The notes beneath the pieces are model-generated. The model did not search any database and was not told the DNA's origin. It worked only from the letters and a program-made list of their open reading frames with translations. This document shows, piece by piece, positions 1 to 6,816 of a DNA stretch of 8,601 nt (position 1 is the stretch's first letter; every line of letters starts with the position of its first letter). The DNA is from an uncultured Aquimonas sp. (GTDB lineage Bacteria > Pseudomonadota > Gammaproteobacteria > Xanthomonadales > Xanthomonadaceae): positions 1 to 8,601 of the forward strand of contig CAMLOR010000139.1 in assembly GCA_946481615.1 (NCBI GenBank), given 5' to 3'. A program made the translations under genes and the position numbers.

Positions 1-79
1 CGCCGAGGGGCGCTGCATATGCCTCGCGCAACGCGAGACGTTCAGGCTCGGCGGTGACAACCCTTCCAACGGCGCCCGG
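1..79 (+). promoter_or_regulatory. SAH riboswitch (S-adenosylhomocysteine-sensing RNA) in the ahcY leader
   Basis: The leader shows the conserved blocks of the SAH riboswitch in order: GCGCTGC (10-16), CAGGCTCG (43-50) and AACGGCGC (68-75). Helices can be drawn by hand. P1 is 7 bp (1-7 with 47-53, CGCCGAG/CTCGGCG). A hairpin of 6 bp with a CAA loop lies inside it (23-28 with 32-37). The pseudoknot is 6 bp (8-13 GGGCGC with 72-77 GCGCCC). The class is known to sit before ahcY in Proteobacteria and to raise expression when SAH accumulates, which fits the gene that removes SAH. P1 starts at the first base of the window, so the true 5' end and the promoter lie outside. The ribosome binding site GGAG (96-99) follows 17 nt after the pseudoknot, so control of translation is possible; that mechanism is inferred. 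Confidence 0.93.
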
Positions 80-108
80 TCCACCACTGACTCCTGGAGC
101 AAGACACG

Positions 109-1530
109 ATGAACGCTGTCCGCAACCTCACGCCCGACCACAAGGTCGCCGATCTTTCGCTGGCCGATTGGGGCCGCAAGGAGATCGACATCGCCGAGCA
201 GGAAATGCCGGGCCTGATGTCGATCCGCAAGAAATACGCCGCCGCGCAGCCGCTCAAGGGCGTGCGCGTGACGGGCTCGCTGCACATGACGATCCAGACC
301 GCGGTGCTGATCGAGACGCTGAAGGATCTCGGCGCCGACGTGCGCTGGGCCTCGTGCAACATCTTCTCGACGCAGGACCACGCCGCCGCCGCCATCGCCG
401 CCTCCGGCACGCCCGTGTTCGCGTGGAAGGGCGAGACGCTGGAAGAGTACTGGGACTGCACGCTCGACGCGGTCACCTTCCCGGGCGGCAAGGGCCCGGA
501 GCTGGTCGTCGACGACGGTGGCGACGTCACGCTGCTGATCCACAAGGGCTACGAACTCGAGAAGGGTTCGGACTGGGTGAACTCGCCTTCCGGTTCGCAC
601 GAAGAGCAGATCATCAAGAACCTGCTCAAGCGCGTCGCCAAGGAACGCCCGGGCTTCTGGACCAACGTGGTCAACGACTGGAAGGGCGTCTCCGAAGAGA
701 CCACGACCGGTGTGCACCGCCTCTACCAGCTCGCCGAAGCCGGCGGCCTGCTCGTGCCCGCGATCAACGTCAACGACTCGGTGACCAAGTCGAAGTTCGA
801 CAACCTCTACGGCTGCCGCGAATCGCTGGCCGACGGCCTCAAGCGCGCGATGGACGTGATGCTGGCCGGCAAGGTGGCCGTAGTGTGCGGCTACGGCGAC
901 GTCGGCAAGGGCTCGGCGCACTCGCTGCGTGCCTACGGCGCGCGCGTCGTCGTCACCGAGATCGATCCGATCAACGCTCTGCAGGCCGCGATGGAAGGCT
1001 TCGAGGTCAACACGATCGAGTCCACGCTCGGCCGCGGCGACATCTACGTGACGACCACCGGCAACAAGGACGTCATCACGTTCGAGCACATGCAGGCCAT
1101 GAAGGACCAGGCCATCGTCTGCAACATCGGCCACTTCGACAACGAGATCCAGGTCGACAAGCTGTACGCCAGCGGCGCCACGAAGCTCAACATCAAGCCG
1201 CAGGTCGACAAGTACACCTTCGCCAAGGGTAACTCGATCTTCCTGCTGGCCGAAGGCCGCCTCGTGAATCTCGGCTGCGCCACCGGCCATCCGAGCTTCG
1301 TGATGTCGAACTCGTTCTCCAACCAGACGCTGGCGCAGATCGACCTGTGGGCCAACAAGGACAAGTACGAGCCGCGCGTCTACATCCTGCCCAAGAAGCT
1401 CGACGAGGAAGTCGCGCGCCTGCATCTGGAGAAGATCGGCGTGAAGCTCACCACGCTGACGCCGGAACAGGCCGCCTATCTCGGCGTGCCGGTGGAAGGG
1501 CCGTACAAGCCGGAGCACTACCGCTACTGA
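109..1530 (+). CDS. ahcY: Adenosylhomocysteinase (S-adenosyl-L-homocysteine hydrolase)
   Basis: This cytoplasmic NAD-dependent enzyme reversibly splits S-adenosylhomocysteine into adenosine and homocysteine, relieving product inhibition of methyltransferases in the activated methyl cycle. The 473-residue protein is full length and includes the roughly 40-residue insert (about 125-195) typical of many bacterial AhcY proteins. Both family signatures are visible: [16 protein letters not shown] (82-97) and the Rossmann glycine motif [10 protein letters not shown] (261-270). The protein ends in the characteristic KPEHYRY tail, whose Lys and Tyr belong to the NAD-binding C-terminus. The ATG at 109 has a good Shine-Dalgarno sequence, GGAG at 96-99, 9 nt upstream. 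The SAH riboswitch precedes it and a strong terminator follows 18 bp after the stop, so it appears to be a single-gene transcript. The sequence resembles Xanthomonadales AhcY closely. Identification is near certain. Confidence 0.98.
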   Translation: MNAVRNLTPDHKVADLSLADWGRKEIDIAEQEMPGLMSIRKKYAAAQPLKGVRVTGSLHMTIQTAVLIETLKDLGADVRWASCNIFSTQDHAAAAIAASGTPVFAWKGETLEEYWDCTLDAVTFPGGKGPELVVDDGGDVTLLIHKGYELEKGSDWVNSPSGSHEEQIIKNLLKRVAKERPGFWTNVVNDWKGVSEETTTGVHRLYQLAEAGGLLVPAINVNDSVTKSKFDNLYGCRESLADGLKRAMDVMLAGKVAVVCGYGDVGKGSAHSLRAYGARVVVTEIDPINALQAAMEGFEVNTIESTLGRGDIYVTTTGNKDVITFEHMQAMKDQAIVCNIGHFDNEIQVDKLYASGATKLNIKPQVDKYTFAKGNSIFLLAEGRLVNLGCATGHPSFVMSNSFSNQTLAQIDLWANKDKYEPRVYILPKKLDEEVARLHLEKIGVKLTTLTPEQAAYLGVPVEGPYKPEHYRY

Positions 1531-1548
1531 TTGCGGCGGCAATGCAGC

Positions 1549-1579
1549 AAAAAAACGGGCGCCCTCGTGGCGCCCGTTT
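1549..1579. terminator. Bidirectional rho-independent terminator between ahcY and the convergent split protease gene
   Basis: An 11-bp perfect stem (1553-1563 with 1569-1579, core ACGGGCGCC/GGCGCCCGT) closes a 5-nt loop CTCGT. Seven A residues (1549-1555) on the left give a U tract for minus-strand transcripts. TTTCGTTT on the right serves plus-strand transcripts. It lies 18 bp after the ahcY stop and 36 bp from the stop of the opposing gene, as expected for a shared terminator of convergent genes. Confidence 0.92.
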
Positions 1580-1615
1580 CGTTTGAGTGGCGGGTTGTGC
1601 AGAGCACTGCGCTTA

Positions 1616-2785
1616 TCAGTCCTCGAACCCGTCGGCAAAGATGTCCTCGCCCACGATGGTGAGCGAGAAGCTCGCCGTCGCGGTCAAGGTGCCGTCGCTG
1701 GCCGTGATCTGTATCGGATGCACCCCGATTTCGCCCTGGAGCGGCGTGCCGCTGATCGCGCCGGTGGCGCCGGCGAGGACCAGCGATGCGGGCAATCCGG
1801 TGGCGCTGAAGCTCAGCGTGTCGCCGTCGGAATCGGTGAAGCCCGAGGCGATCGAGAAGTTGGCCGCCACGCCGACGGGCAGCACGCGGTCGACCAGCGT
1901 GCCCGCGACGGGCGCGTGGTTGACCGATTCGATGGTGATGTCGATGCTGGCCGGGCTGCTCACCAGCACGCCGTCGAGGGCAACGAAGGTGAAGGCATCC
2001 GCGCCCGAGTAACCCGGCTCGGGCGTGTAGCGAAGCACGCCCAGCGCGCCACCGAGCGTGCCGTGCTGGGGCGGCGTGACGACGCCGAAGGCGAGGCCAT
2101 CGCCGTCGGCATCGGAGCCGGCCAGTTCGATGTCGAGCGCCACGCCCTCGTTGGTGGAGAGCGATTGCGGCACGGCGCTGGGCGCGTTGCCGGTCGAACC
2201 CACCTCTATCGTCGCCGTGTCGACGGCGGCCTGTGCGCCGCCGCTGCCGGTGTTGCCGTTGTCGTTCACCGTCACCGTGAGCGTGACGTCGCTGGTGTCG
2301 CCGGCCGCCGAAAGGAATCGCACTGCGCCGCGCGCGACATACGGCAACAGCAAGCCGCGCGGCGCCGTGGCGCTGGCGTCGTTGCTGCCCGAGCCCGAGG
2401 CCGTCACGCCGTCGCCGGCTTCCAGCACGATGGAGCCCGAGTCCACTTGGAAGCGCAGCGTCAGCGGCGTGTCTTCCGCATCGCTGTCGCCGAACCACAG
2501 CTCGGTCAGGGTCGAGGTCTGATCGACGAGGGCGGCGAAGCTCGGCGCGGCGTCGAGATACGGCGGCTTGTTGGGAATCGACGCCTGCATCGGCCACCGG
2601 ATGTCGCGCAGCAGCGGCAGGGTGAGATCGTCGTCGAAGGAATGGATGCCGTAGAGCGAGAGCTGCAGCAGCGGCGCCGGCGTCAGCGACGCCGAGAAAT
2701 GCGAAGACGATCTGGAGGTCGGGAATTCGTTCGATGCGTACATGCGCACCTGGCCGCCGGTGGTGCCGGCGCGATCGGCGGGGTC
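1616..2785 (-). pseudogene. C-terminal part of the nonsense-split PA-domain metalloprotease-like protein: end of catalytic region plus Ig/cadherin-like domains and IFADGFED tail
   Basis: This open stretch continues in the same frame directly after the TAA at 2786-2788, so it is the rest of the upstream gene and not an independent one. A reading from GTG 2749 or ATG 2743 is open, but neither has a clear Shine-Dalgarno sequence. Counting from GTG 2749, residues 11-52 (SSSHFSASLTPAPLL, then DLTLPLLRDIRW) look like the end of the catalytic region seen in related proteins as SHWD...LMEP...RDIGW. Residues about 75-185 form a beta-rich VCBS-like segment. Residues 188-276 are a cadherin-like/bacterial Ig domain with SDADGDGLAF. 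Residues 278-367 are a putative Ig (He_PIG-like) domain with TDSDGDTLSF. The acidic DxDGD motifs suggest calcium binding. The chain ends EDIFADGFED. The frame stays open for 389 codons, so the break looks recent, or is a sequence error, or is read through. Confidence 0.75.
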
Positions 2786-3994
2786 TTAGCCGATACTGAG
2801 CCTCGCGCCGGGATTGGCGCGCAGCAGTGCGCCCTGTTCGAGCGTGATGCCGAGCGCCGGAATCACGAGGGCCGGTTCCGTGCCTCCCATCGGCGGGGCG
2901 CCCACAGGAGCATTGTTCGCGACCAGCACGCCGATCGCGCCGGCCGCCTGCGCGGCCATGGCCTTGACCGAGAAATTGCAGAGGCCGCGGTCGAACAGCG
3001 CGATGCGTCCGGCCAGCGCCGCACCGTTCACCAGCGGCTCGCAACCGTCGCTCGCCGGATCGGTGCCGTCTTCGGCCGACACCACCAGTTCCGTGATTCC
3101 GAGCAGCGGCGGCCGCGGGCCCAGGGGGCCCTTGAGGAACTCGAAGCTGGCGAAAGCCGCGGGCGGATGCAGCACGGCGACGGGCTTGGGATCGAGCCAA
3201 CCGGCGGCGGCCGCATTCACATGCTCACCGCTCCAGACCAGCCACGGCTCGTTGATCGCCGAAAACGCGCGCTCTTCCGGAAGCATCGCCAGCCATTGGC
3301 CGAAGGGTTCGGGAAACGAGCGGTCGAGCAGGAAGCGGCTCCAGACGTCCGGATACTGGTTGCCTTCGGTGCTCTGCGCAAACTCGCCGGTGGACGGATC
3401 GGTGAGGAGCCAGAATCCCAGGCCGTGCGCGATCTCGTGCCTCGCGTACGCCAGCAACGGCCGGCGGTCGGCCGGCACCGGCGCGGTGGGGTCGGTGTCG
3501 TACCAGAACCCGGCACCGCCGTCGCAGCCGGCATCGATGTCGGGATTGACCGACAGGGCAACATCGTAGTCCTCGAGGGCGGCGTTCTGCGGCGTCTGGT
3601 CCTCGCCGGCCAGTGCATTGGCCTGGGCGACCGAAACCCAGGTGTCGAACGGTTCGGGTTCCGGCCCGACCTGCACGGCGTTGGCGGAAACGAGGGCACC
3701 GTTGGCAACGAACGCGCTGTTGGCGTCGCAGGCGCCGGTGTCGAAATCCACGAAGACGTGGATCGGCACCGCGCTGTCGAGCCGCGCGCCCCAGTAGTCG
3801 GCGGCCGCCTGGATCACGTTGAGACGTTGGGCGCCGAGGGTGGTGCCCGTGTTGGAGCCGACGGCCGTGACCGCCGTGGCATCGTTGAGGCCTTCGCCCG
3901 GATCGTCGCCGTTGACGATGATGAAGGTGGCGGCGTCGCTGCAGACCGGCGCAATACCGAGGATCACTCCCAGGACGAGCGGGAGGAATTTCAT
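2786..3994 (-). CDS. Secreted PA-domain zinc metalloprotease-like protein, N-terminal part (truncated by an in-frame TAA)
   Basis: The product is probably an exported hydrolase. From ATG 3994 the 402-residue chain begins with a Sec signal peptide (MKFLPLVLGVILGIAPVCSDA, cut near residue 21). Residues 22-110 hold the conserved FIIVNGDDPGEGLNDAT...NTGTTLGAQRLNVIQAAADYWG region seen in PA-domain proteins of Xanthomonadales. A zinc-protease motif follows at 186-194 (HEIAHGLGF). It is HExxHxxG but lacks His/Asp at the third metzincin position, which is Leu. A protease-associated domain lies at about 315-400 (CEPLVNG...GRIALFDRGLCNFSVK...AAGAIGVLVANN). ATG 4036 is open upstream, but it would put 14 residues before the signal peptide, so 3994 is preferred although its Shine-Dalgarno is weak. 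Translation stops at TAA 2786-2788 just after the PA domain, while the frame continues open for 389 codons. Substrate is unknown. An 86-bp gap separates it from the cyclase gene upstream. Confidence 0.85.
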   Translation of the reverse strand: MKFLPLVLGVILGIAPVCSDAATFIIVNGDDPGEGLNDATAVTAVGSNTGTTLGAQRLNVIQAAADYWGARLDSAVPIHVFVDFDTGACDANSAFVANGALVSANAVQVGPEPEPFDTWVSVAQANALAGEDQTPQNAALEDYDVALSVNPDIDAGCDGGAGFWYDTDPTAPVPADRRPLLAYARHEIAHGLGFWLLTDPSTGEFAQSTEGNQYPDVWSRFLLDRSFPEPFGQWLAMLPEERAFSAINEPWLVWSGEHVNAAAAGWLDPKPVAVLHPPAAFASFEFLKGPLGPRPPLLGITELVVSAEDGTDPASDGCEPLVNGAALAGRIALFDRGLCNFSVKAMAAQAAGAIGVLVANNAPVGAPPMGGTEPALVIPALGITLEQGALLRANPGARLSIG

Positions 3995-4011
3995 GCGATG
4001 CCGCCCCCGAG

Positions 4012-4035
4012 TGCATGCGAAGGGCCGAGCATGCA
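4012..4035. repeat. 7-bp inverted repeat TGCATGC/GCATGCA upstream of the protease-like gene
   Basis: TGCATGC (4012-4018) and GCATGCA (4029-4035) are separated by 10 bp and lie 18 bp before the chosen start at 3994, in the 86-bp gap after the cyclase gene. The repeat could be an operator or a leader hairpin. I see no clear promoter in this gap, and the repeat may be chance. Confidence 0.35.
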
Positions 4036-4080
4036 TGAGTTAGCTGGCGGGTTCCATGACGGATTTCCCTCAGCGGTGCA

Positions 4081-5229
4081 TCACTCGACGGCTTCGGCCA
4101 CCCGCACCGTGTTTCGACCCGAGGCCTTGGCCGTGTACAGCGCCTTGTCGACGGCCTGGTAGAGCGCATCGCCGTCGGCGTGGCGGCGCGGTTCGAAGCC
4201 GCCGACGCCGATGCTGACGGTGAGACCGAGCGCCAGGCCTGCGATCGGCAAAGGCCGTCCTGCGAGTTCCTCGCGGAAGGCTTCCGCGCGCTGCAGGGCC
4301 ACGGCCACGGCGCAATCGCGGATCAGCACCGCGAATTCCTCGCCGCCCAGGCGCGCCACCACGTCCTGCGAACGATCGAACGAGCGCTGCAACTGCTCGG
4401 CGAAGGCGCGCAGGCAGGCATCGCCGACGGCGTGGCCGTGGCGATCGTTGACGGCCTTGAACCAGTCCAGGTCGAGGATCAGCAGCACGAACGGGAGCGG
4501 CGCGACGCGCGCTTCCTCGACCCAACGATCGAGCACCGAAACGAAGTGGCGGCGGTTCGGCAGCGTCGTGAGACTGTCGCGCGTGCTCTGCTGCTCGAAC
4601 AGATCGCGCTGCCGGCGAAGCTCGTCTTCCAGATCCAGGCGCTGCAGGTATTCGGCGTGGCTGCGGCGCAGCGCGAGCACCACGTACACGAGGTAGAACA
4701 CGTTGATCACGATGAATTCGACGCGCGCGCCGCTGGCCACATAGGCCGCCATCGTCGGCACGAAGATCAGGCCGATCGCCACCAGCGAACGGTTGTGCCG
4801 CATCGCGAAGTTGTGCGCGAAGGCGGTGGAGAAGGCGTACGAGCTGATGGCGGCGACGACGCGCGCGCTTTCCTCCGGCGTGATCCAGATCAGCCACGCC
4901 GCCGCGAAGCCCCACAGCGCGGAGTTGATCAGCACGACGGTCCAGATGTGCGACAGCCGCTGCTCCACCAGCGCGGCCGGCGCACCCGACGGCGCGGCCT
5001 TTATGTGAAGACGGGCCCAGGTCAGCACGGCGAACGCGATGCCCACCAGCGCCAGCATCCAGGGCGAGCGCACCGGCAGATCGCCGGCGAAACCGGCGAC
5101 GGCCCAGGCCATCACGTAGAAGGGCCCGCCGAGGCGCGAGCGCTGGACGGTTTCGGCCAGTTCCTGCAGCGCGCGCGGCGTGGCGGCGACCGCCGCCGTG
5201 CCGGATCCGATCTGTGCACGGTTCGCCAT
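4081..5229 (-). CDS. Membrane-bound diguanylate cyclase (six predicted helices plus GGDEF domain)
   Basis: The enzyme condenses two GTP into cyclic di-GMP, a second messenger for biofilm and motility control. The 382-residue chain has about six hydrophobic helices (roughly 35-50, 57-76, 93-117, 122-142, 148-166, 169-188), then a short amphipathic linker (190-214) and a GGDEF domain (about 215-378). Catalytic features are present: DSLTTLPNRR (218-227), DLDWFKAVNDRHGH (253-266) and the active-site GGEEF (295-299). An inhibitory I-site RSQD (286-289) sits exactly five residues before GGEEF, so product feedback is expected. No EAL domain or periplasmic sensor domain is present, so the helical region is the likely sensor; it resembles no named MASE domain that I can assign. 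The ATG at 5229 is chosen over GTG 5235 because GGGGGTGG lies just upstream. It points away from metF. Confidence 0.93.
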   Translation of the reverse strand: MANRAQIGSGTAAVAATPRALQELAETVQRSRLGGPFYVMAWAVAGFAGDLPVRSPWMLALVGIAFAVLTWARLHIKAAPSGAPAALVEQRLSHIWTVVLINSALWGFAAAWLIWITPEESARVVAAISSYAFSTAFAHNFAMRHNRSLVAIGLIFVPTMAAYVASGARVEFIVINVFYLVYVVLALRRSHAEYLQRLDLEDELRRQRDLFEQQSTRDSLTTLPNRRHFVSVLDRWVEEARVAPLPFVLLILDLDWFKAVNDRHGHAVGDACLRAFAEQLQRSFDRSQDVVARLGGEEFAVLIRDCAVAVALQRAEAFREELAGRPLPIAGLALGLTVSIGVGGFEPRRHADGDALYQAVDKALYTAKASGRNTVRVAEAVE

Positions 5230-5237
5230 GCCCACCC

Positions 5238-5260
5238 CCGCGGCGCACGATGCGCCGCGG
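5238..5260. repeat. Perfect 10-bp inverted repeat in the cyclase/metF divergent region
   Basis: CCGCGGCGCA (5238-5247) and TGCGCCGCGG (5251-5260) flank a CGA loop. On the minus strand this is a strong hairpin ending 8 nt before the cyclase ATG, next to its GGGGGTGG ribosome site, so it could limit translation. As DNA it could be an operator. No T tract follows on either side, so it is not a standard terminator. Confidence 0.55.
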
Positions 5261-5303
5261 GCGCGGCGCGGTCAAGGCAGAAGCCAGTTCCTTTCATCGC
5301 GAT

Positions 5304-5323
5304 GGAGCGATAGACTGCTCCGC
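5304..5323 (+). promoter_or_regulatory. Candidate leaderless promoter box and inverted repeat before metF
   Basis: TAGACT (5311-5316) fits the TAnnnT -10 consensus and ends 7 nt before the metF ATG, which would put transcription start at or next to the ATG. No Shine-Dalgarno sequence lies at normal spacing: GGAG at 5304-5307 is 16 nt away. The box sits inside an inverted repeat GGAGC (5304-5308)/GCTCC (5317-5321). No convincing -35 hexamer is seen. Leaderless start is an inference. Confidence 0.45.
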
Positions 5324-6148
5324 ATGCTGCCGATCAGCCTCGAATTCTTCCCCCCCAAGACCGACGAGCAACGCGCCCAACTCGACCGCACCGCGGCGAA
5401 GCTGCGCACGCTGCAGCCGGAATACGCCTCCGTCACCTTCGGCGCGGGCGGCTCCACGCTGAGCTACACGCCCGAGACCGTCGAGGCGCTGCGCACGAAG
5501 CACGAACTCGATGCCGCCCCGCACCTTTCCTGCGTGGGCGGCACGCGCGACGAAATCGCATTGCTGCTGCAGCGCTACCGTGACATGGGCTGCCGCCGCA
5601 TCGTGGCGCTGCGCGGCGATCTGCCTTCGGGCATGGGACACACGGCCGATTTCCGCTACGCCTCGGAACTGGTGGAATTCATCCGGCGCGAACACGACGG
5701 CTATTTCCACGTCGAAGTCGGCTGCTATCCGGAAACGCATCCGCAGGCCGACGATGCGCTGGCCGACATCGCGCACTTCAAGCGCAAGGTGGAGGCCGGC
5801 GCCGACGGCGCCATCACGCAGTACTTCTACAACGCGGATGCCTATTTCCGCTTCGTGGACGACGCGCGCGCGGCGGGCATCGCCATCCCGATCGTGCCCG
5901 GCATCATGCCGATCTCGAACTTCGGCCAGATCCGGCGCTTCTCCGAAATGTGCGGCGCCGAGATCCCGCGCTGGATGCAGCGCCGCATGGTGGCCTACGG
6001 CGATGACGTCGACGCCATCCGCGAATTCGCGGCCGACGCCGTGGCCGGCCTGTGCCGCCGCCTGCTCGAAGGCGGTGCGCCCTCGCTGCACTTCTACACG
6101 CTCAATCTCGCGCGCCCGACCCAGGCCGTGCTCGACCGCCTGGAGTGA
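5324..6148 (+). CDS. metF: Methylenetetrahydrofolate reductase
   Basis: MetF is a cytoplasmic FAD enzyme that reduces 5,10-methylene-THF to 5-methyl-THF, the methyl donor for remethylation of homocysteine to methionine. The 274-residue chain is a complete bacterial-length TIM barrel without the eukaryotic regulatory domain. Family motifs run in order: LEFFPPK (6-12, with the general-acid Glu at 7), FGAGGST (39-45), HLSCVGGTRDE (67-77), LRGD (96-99, with the flavin-contacting Asp at 99), VGCYPETHP (132-140), GADGAITQYFYN (149-160), PGIMPISNFGQIRRF (182-196) and LHFYTLNLA (255-263). The frame is open back to 5180, but homology begins at MLPISLEF, so ATG 5324 is the start. It has no Shine-Dalgarno sequence at normal spacing. 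It shares the activated methyl cycle with ahcY, yet is separated from it by an opposite-strand block. The next gene starts 36 bp downstream. Confidence 0.97.
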   Translation: MLPISLEFFPPKTDEQRAQLDRTAAKLRTLQPEYASVTFGAGGSTLSYTPETVEALRTKHELDAAPHLSCVGGTRDEIALLLQRYRDMGCRRIVALRGDLPSGMGHTADFRYASELVEFIRREHDGYFHVEVGCYPETHPQADDALADIAHFKRKVEAGADGAITQYFYNADAYFRFVDDARAAGIAIPIVPGIMPISNFGQIRRFSEMCGAEIPRWMQRRMVAYGDDVDAIREFAADAVAGLCRRLLEGGAPSLHFYTLNLARPTQAVLDRLE

Positions 6149-6160
6149 AGCCGGCGTTCG

Positions 6161-6184
6161 GGCAGCGGCTGCTAGGCTGCCCCG
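6161..6184 (+). promoter_or_regulatory. Candidate TAnnnT box and inverted repeat before the DUF4124 gene
   Basis: TAGGCT (6173-6178) ends 6 nt before the ATG at 6185 and there is no Shine-Dalgarno sequence, matching the arrangement before metF. An inverted repeat GGCAGC (6161-6166)/GCTGCC (6176-6181) overlaps the box. This may be a leaderless promoter, or a leader hairpin if the gene is read through from metF. No -35 hexamer is clear. Confidence 0.35.
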
Positions 6185-6805
6185 ATGCTTCACACCATGC
6201 TCGTCCTTGCGCTGACCGTGCCCGGCCTCGCTCCTGCCGCCGACACGATCCGCCGCTGCCAGGCCCCCGACGGGACCATGGTCTACACCGACCGGCCCTG
6301 CGCGGCGCACGATGCGCGCCCGGTATCGCCACCGGAAAAAGTCGCCGAACCCGGAACCGCCGAAGGAACTTCCGATTCGACGCCGCGCGCGCCGGGCAGC
6401 GTCATGGACCGCGGCGGCGCCGTGAGCCTGGGCGGCGTGTCGCGCGACGATTGCGTGCGGCGCACCGATACGCTGCTGTTCGAGATCCGCGCCGCCATCG
6501 ACGCACGCAACGTCAACCGGCTGGCCAGCGTGTACGACTGGGCCGGCAAGGACGCGAGCGCTGCCGGCAGCATCCTCGAACGCCTCGGGCGCATCACCGA
6601 ACGGCCATCGGCTTCGGTCGAATTCCGCTATCCCGAACCGGCGTTCTACGCCGATGCCACGACGATGCCGGCTTCCGCCTCGCCAAGCGACGACCGGCCG
6701 ATAGGCGTGCGCATCGAGCAGATGGCACCCGGCGAACTCACGCCGAGTTTCGAGCAGGACTTGCGGCTCGTACGCAACGCCGATTGCTGGTGGGTGAGCT
6801 TCTGA
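6185..6805 (+). CDS. Exported DUF4124-domain protein of unknown function
   Basis: The 206-residue protein starts with a hydrophobic signal peptide (residues 1-19, ending GLAPAA). A short DUF4124 segment follows at about 20-42 (IRRCQAPDGTMVYTDRPC), with the paired cysteines C25 and C39 and the YTDRPC motif usual for this periplasmic family. A low-complexity linker rich in Pro, Ser and Thr covers about 45-78. A C-terminal region (about 85-206) holds DDCVRRTDTLLFEIRAAIDARNVNRLASVYDWAG and ends NADCWWVSF. It is probably a separate helical-to-beta domain, and I do not recognise it. Two further cysteines there could form a second disulfide. ATG 6197 is an alternative start. It lies 36 bp after metF on the same strand, so co-transcription is possible. 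No reaction is known for the family. Confidence 0.85.
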   Translation: MLHTMLVLALTVPGLAPAADTIRRCQAPDGTMVYTDRPCAAHDARPVSPPEKVAEPGTAEGTSDSTPRAPGSVMDRGGAVSLGGVSRDDCVRRTDTLLFEIRAAIDARNVNRLASVYDWAGKDASAAGSILERLGRITERPSASVEFRYPEPAFYADATTMPASASPSDDRPIGVRIEQMAPGELTPSFEQDLRLVRNADCWWVSF

Positions 6806-6816
6806 TCGCGTGGTGC

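Noticed and set aside
54..1232. 392-residue open frame overlapping ahcY, rich in Arg and Gly
   Set aside because: It is a shifted-frame shadow of ahcY with no family motifs; the ahcY frame is unmistakable.
1524..3200. 558-residue minus-strand open frame that could suggest the protease gene was split by a frameshift
   Set aside because: Its sequence is Arg-rich and low complexity. The real two halves are in one frame and are divided by a stop codon only.
3995..4036. Upstream start ATG 4036 for the protease-like gene
   Set aside because: It would add 14 residues in front of a typical signal peptide and has no better ribosome site.
1583..4162. 859-residue plus-strand open frame
   Set aside because: It is the antisense shadow of the protease gene, caused by high GC third positions; no recognisable domain.
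4180..5313. 377-residue plus-strand open frame opposite the cyclase
   Set aside because: Antisense shadow of a clear GGDEF gene; composition rich in Arg, His and Gln with no motif.
5294..6310. 338-residue minus-strand open frame opposite metF
   Set aside because: Antisense shadow of a clear metF gene.
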